From PALSA-607 sp036510735 (GTDB lineage: Bacteria > Actinomycetota > Actinomycetes > Acidothermales > Acidothermaceae), in assembly GCA_036510735.1 (NCBI GenBank), contig DATCDK010000122.1, positions 1 to 7,542 on the forward strand: DNA of 7,542 bases, written 5' to 3'. Shown in pieces: positions 5,545-7,542 of this stretch (the stretch's first letter is position 1; each line of letters begins with the position of its first letter). Both the position numbers and the translations under genes were made by a program. A model generated the notes under the pieces. The model was not told the origin of the DNA. It did not search any database and saw only the letters and a list, made by a program, of their open reading frames with translations.

Positions 5545-6429
5545 ATGCGCACCCAACTCGCTCCGGGCACGGCTGACCACGTCGTCGAAGGCATCCGGAT
5601 TCGGGTCAAGACCTACGGCGGACCGGGCGACGGCCTCGACAACTCACCGGCGGTGCTGCTGCTGCATGGCTTCCCGACGTCGTCACAGCTGTGGCGCCAG
5701 GTCGGGCCAGAGATGTGCGCAGGCACCGACGACGACCTCTTCGTCCTTGCGCCCGACCTCGTGCAACTCGGTGAGTCGGAGCGAACCGGTTCGCGCATCG
5801 ACCTGGCGACGCAGGCTCGGCTGCTGCTGGGCATGCTCGATGCACACGACGTCGACAAGGTCATCGTCGCCGGGCACGGACTCGGCGGTGCAGTCGCCGT
5901 CCACCTTGCGGCACTTGACGCGAGTCGGGTCGCGGGCCTCGCGTTGCTCGACTCGCCACTGCACGCCGACGCGTGGCCGGTCGCGGGCGCGTTGCCGATG
6001 CTGATTCCGGGCGTGCGCGCTATTTGCGGACGCGCGCTTCCCGTCGTCCCGTGGCTTGCTGAACGAGTGCTTGCCACGTTGGTCGGCAGTGGCAGTGACG
6101 CGACCGGTGTGCGGCCGCTCGACCGTTACGTGGAGGAGTTGCGCAAGCCCGGCGCTGCTCGCGGGCTGGTGCACTTCGCGACCGCGGTCGACCCGGTCGC
6201 GATCGAGGCCGCGTGGCATATCGTCCGCGCGTCGCCACCACCGACGCTCATCATGTGGGGCGCCGACGATCGCGTGCACAACATCACCTACGGACGGCGA
6301 GTGGCTGGCGAAATTCCGAGTGCTGCGTGGGTTCCGGTGGCTGGTGCAGGGCACCTGCTCCCTGAAGAACGACCGGAACGTGTGGCCGAAGAACTCGTCG
6401 CATTCCACGCCGAGATCGCCGGCGACTAA
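5545..6429 (+). CDS. Alpha/beta-hydrolase-fold protein lacking the usual nucleophile
   Basis: The 294-residue protein has the alpha/beta-hydrolase layout. The oxyanion-region HGFPTSSQLW is at 41-50, the nucleophile elbow at 110-114, a cap region at about 140-215, the acid motif WGADDRV at 238-244 (Asp242 expected), and the catalytic His270 in GAGHLLPEERPERV. The elbow reads AGHGLGG, so Gly112 (codon GGA) stands where Ser in hydrolases, or Asp in haloalkane dehalogenases and epoxide hydrolases, is expected. The acid and histidine remain. It may therefore be non-hydrolytic, a binding protein, or use another mechanism; the substrate cannot be inferred. ATG 5545 is preferred because AGGA lies seven bases upstream; an in-frame GTG at 5530 would add five residues. 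Its stop is 15 bp before the next gene, suggesting an operon. Confidence 0.88.
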   Translation: MRTQLAPGTADHVVEGIRIRVKTYGGPGDGLDNSPAVLLLHGFPTSSQLWRQVGPEMCAGTDDDLFVLAPDLVQLGESERTGSRIDLATQARLLLGMLDAHDVDKVIVAGHGLGGAVAVHLAALDASRVAGLALLDSPLHADAWPVAGALPMLIPGVRAICGRALPVVPWLAERVLATLVGSGSDATGVRPLDRYVEELRKPGAARGLVHFATAVDPVAIEAAWHIVRASPPPTLIMWGADDRVHNITYGRRVAGEIPSAAWVPVAGAGHLLPEERPERVAEELVAFHAEIAGD

Positions 6430-6444
6430 CCACAGGAGATACAC

Positions 6445-6801
6445 GTGACGGACGAAGACCCAATCTCGTACATGGCCCTGCAGCCTGGCACCGAAGTATG
6501 CACGGTCGACGGCACCACCATCGGCACGGTCGAGCACGTTCTGCAGGAGCCGGATCTCGACCTGTTCGACGGCATCGTGGTCGCGGTGCCGCGCGGCATT
6601 CGATTCATCGACCGCGACAGCATCACCTCGATCACGACGTTGCAAGTGAAGACAAGCCTCACCGTCTCAGACGCCGCGCAGCTGCCCGAGCCCGAGGGCA
6701 ATCCGGTCTACCACGTGAACGCGCTGCAAGATGTCGGGCCGAAGTTGACAGCCCGCCTCGGCCGGATGTTCCGCCGCGAGCACTGGATCAAGGACGAGTA
6801 G
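6445..6801 (+). CDS. Small PRC-barrel-like protein
   Basis: This 118-residue soluble protein resembles actinobacterial PRC-barrel-type proteins of unknown function. Residues 10-75 form a compact beta-rich unit: PGTEVCTVDGTTIGTVEHV (14-32), then DLFDGIVVAVPRGIRFID (39-56) and a closing strand at 60-72. The tail at 95-118 is basic and amphipathic, ending REHWIKDE. PRC barrels bind RNA in RimM and act as regulatory or electron-transfer modules elsewhere; no specific role can be assigned here. The GTG start at 6445 has a strong AGGAG (6434-6438) six bases upstream. It follows the hydrolase gene by 15 bp and is probably co-transcribed. It converges on the PHP gene with only 15 bp between them. There is no signal peptide or membrane segment. 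Confidence 0.8.
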   Translation: MTDEDPISYMALQPGTEVCTVDGTTIGTVEHVLQEPDLDLFDGIVVAVPRGIRFIDRDSITSITTLQVKTSLTVSDAAQLPEPEGNPVYHVNALQDVGPKLTARLGRMFRREHWIKDE

Positions 6802-6816
6802 CGGCTAGTCAGTCGC

Positions 6817-7542
6817 CTAACTGCCGCGTGCCCAGGCGAGCAAGTCGTCGGCGTCCATCGTGTTGACGACCGTCGCGGCGTCGACGCCGCCCTCCTCCGC
6901 TCGGGCGCACCCATAGATCTGCCAGTCGAGCTGCCCAGGCGCGTGCGCGTCGGTGTCGATGGAGAATCTGCAACCGATCTCGACCGCGAGGCTCAACAAC
7001 CGTCGGGGCGGATCGAGCCGTTCCGGCCTGCTGTTGATCTCGACCGCGACGTCGTGTTCTTTGCACGCAGCAAAGATTTTGTCGGCGTCGAACTGTGATT
7101 CGGGCCGCGACTTCCCGCCGTCCCGCCCTATGAGTAACCGACCGGTGCAATGCCCGAGCACATCGACAAGCGGATTGCGGACGGCGGCGAGCATCCGTCG
7201 CGTCATGGCGATGCGGTCCATCTTGAGTTTCGAGTGCACGCTTGCGACCACGATGTCGAGTCGGTCGAGCAACTCGGGCTCCTGGTCAAGCGAACCGTCG
7301 TCGAGGATGTCGCACTCGATGCCGGTAAGTATCCGAAACGGCGCAAGCTTCTCGTTCAGCTCGGCAACGACGCGCAGCTGATCGCGCAGTCGCTCGACCG
7401 TGAGCCCGTTCGCTACCGTGAGCCGCGGCGAGTGGTCAGTCAGCGCGATGTAACTGTGCGGACCGCTCGCCAAATCCCTTGCTGCTAAAGCCATTTCCTC
7501 GATCGGACTGCCGCCGTCACTCCAGTCGGAGTGCGTGTGCAG
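6817..7542 (-). CDS. PHP-domain metal-dependent phosphoesterase, 5' end beyond the right edge
   Basis: The visible 241 residues form a nearly complete PHP (polymerase and histidinol phosphatase) domain, closest in style to the YcdX/PolX C-terminal type. Numbering from the window edge, the expected metal ligands are all present: His2 and His4 (LHTHSDWSDG), Asp9, His37 (ALTDHSP), Glu76 (TGIECDIL), His103 (ASVHSK), His131 (LGHCTGR), and Asp198 and His200 (DTDAH). EINSRPER near 168-175 is also typical of the family. The start is not in the window. The frame is open to the edge and LHTHSDW precedes the first internal Met, so starting there would delete metal ligands. By family precedent, a helix-hairpin-helix, PolX-like N-terminal domain may precede it, but this cannot be seen. 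Phosphatase or exonuclease activity is likely. Confidence 0.9.
   Translation of the reverse strand: MHTHSDWSDGGSPIEEMALAARDLASGPHSYIALTDHSPRLTVANGLTVERLRDQLRVVAELNEKLAPFRILTGIECDILDDGSLDQEPELLDRLDIVVASVHSKLKMDRIAMTRRMLAAVRNPLVDVLGHCTGRLLIGRDGGKSRPESQFDADKIFAACKEHDVAVEINSRPERLDPPRRLLSLAVEIGCRFSIDTDAHAPGQLDWQIYGCARAEEGGVDAATVVNTMDADDLLAWARGS

Noticed and set aside
4805..6004. 399-codon plus-strand ORF across ilvA and the start of the hydrolase gene
   Set aside because: It is antisense to ilvA and then out of frame with the hydrolase; long open frames are expected by chance in high-GC DNA.
6802..6816. Possible bidirectional terminator between the PRC-like and PHP genes
   Set aside because: The 15-bp gap contains no stem of useful length and no U-run.

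Overview
The window is high-GC DNA from a mycothiol-producing member of the Actinomycetota. It starts inside mca (mycothiol S-conjugate amidase), and the adjacent GreA has the actinobacterial sequence style. Several genes use GTG starts, and genes are densely packed on both strands. I cannot name the genus. Nothing looks like a prophage, transposon, CRISPR array, rRNA or tRNA.

Layout. (1) 1-360, minus: N-terminal part of mca, running off the left edge. A 122-bp divergent spacer separates it from (2) greA, 483-974, plus. (3) greA converges on a minus-strand block read right to left: ilvA (5443-4214, threonine ammonia-lyase), an unrecognised membrane protein with two sets of in-frame tandem repeats (4128-2971), then a DrrA/DrrB-type ABC exporter pair (ATPase 2814-1768, permease 1771-971). 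The pair is joined by an ATGA start/stop overlap. The permease and greA stop codons interlock in one palindromic CTAG at 971-974. (4) A 101-bp divergent spacer precedes a plus-strand pair: an alpha/beta-hydrolase-fold protein (5545-6429) with Gly at the nucleophile position, and 15 bp later a small PRC-barrel-like protein (6445-6801). (5) These converge on a PHP-domain phosphoesterase (minus, 6817 to past the right edge) that carries all nine expected metal-ligand positions.

How the genes relate. Most are housekeeping or common actinobacterial genes: mycothiol-dependent detoxification, transcript-cleavage rescue of RNA polymerase, isoleucine biosynthesis or threonine catabolism, and lipid or drug export. 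They do not form one obvious pathway. DrrA-DrrB is a clear functional unit, and the hydrolase/PRC pair is a likely two-gene operon.

The observations most worth a second look are the missing nucleophile in the hydrolase, the minisatellite-built linker of the membrane protein, the interlocked stop codons, and the apparent absence of the small DUF4307 membrane-protein gene that lies between mca and greA in Mycobacterium tuberculosis. I see no convincing evidence of a wholly new multi-gene system.
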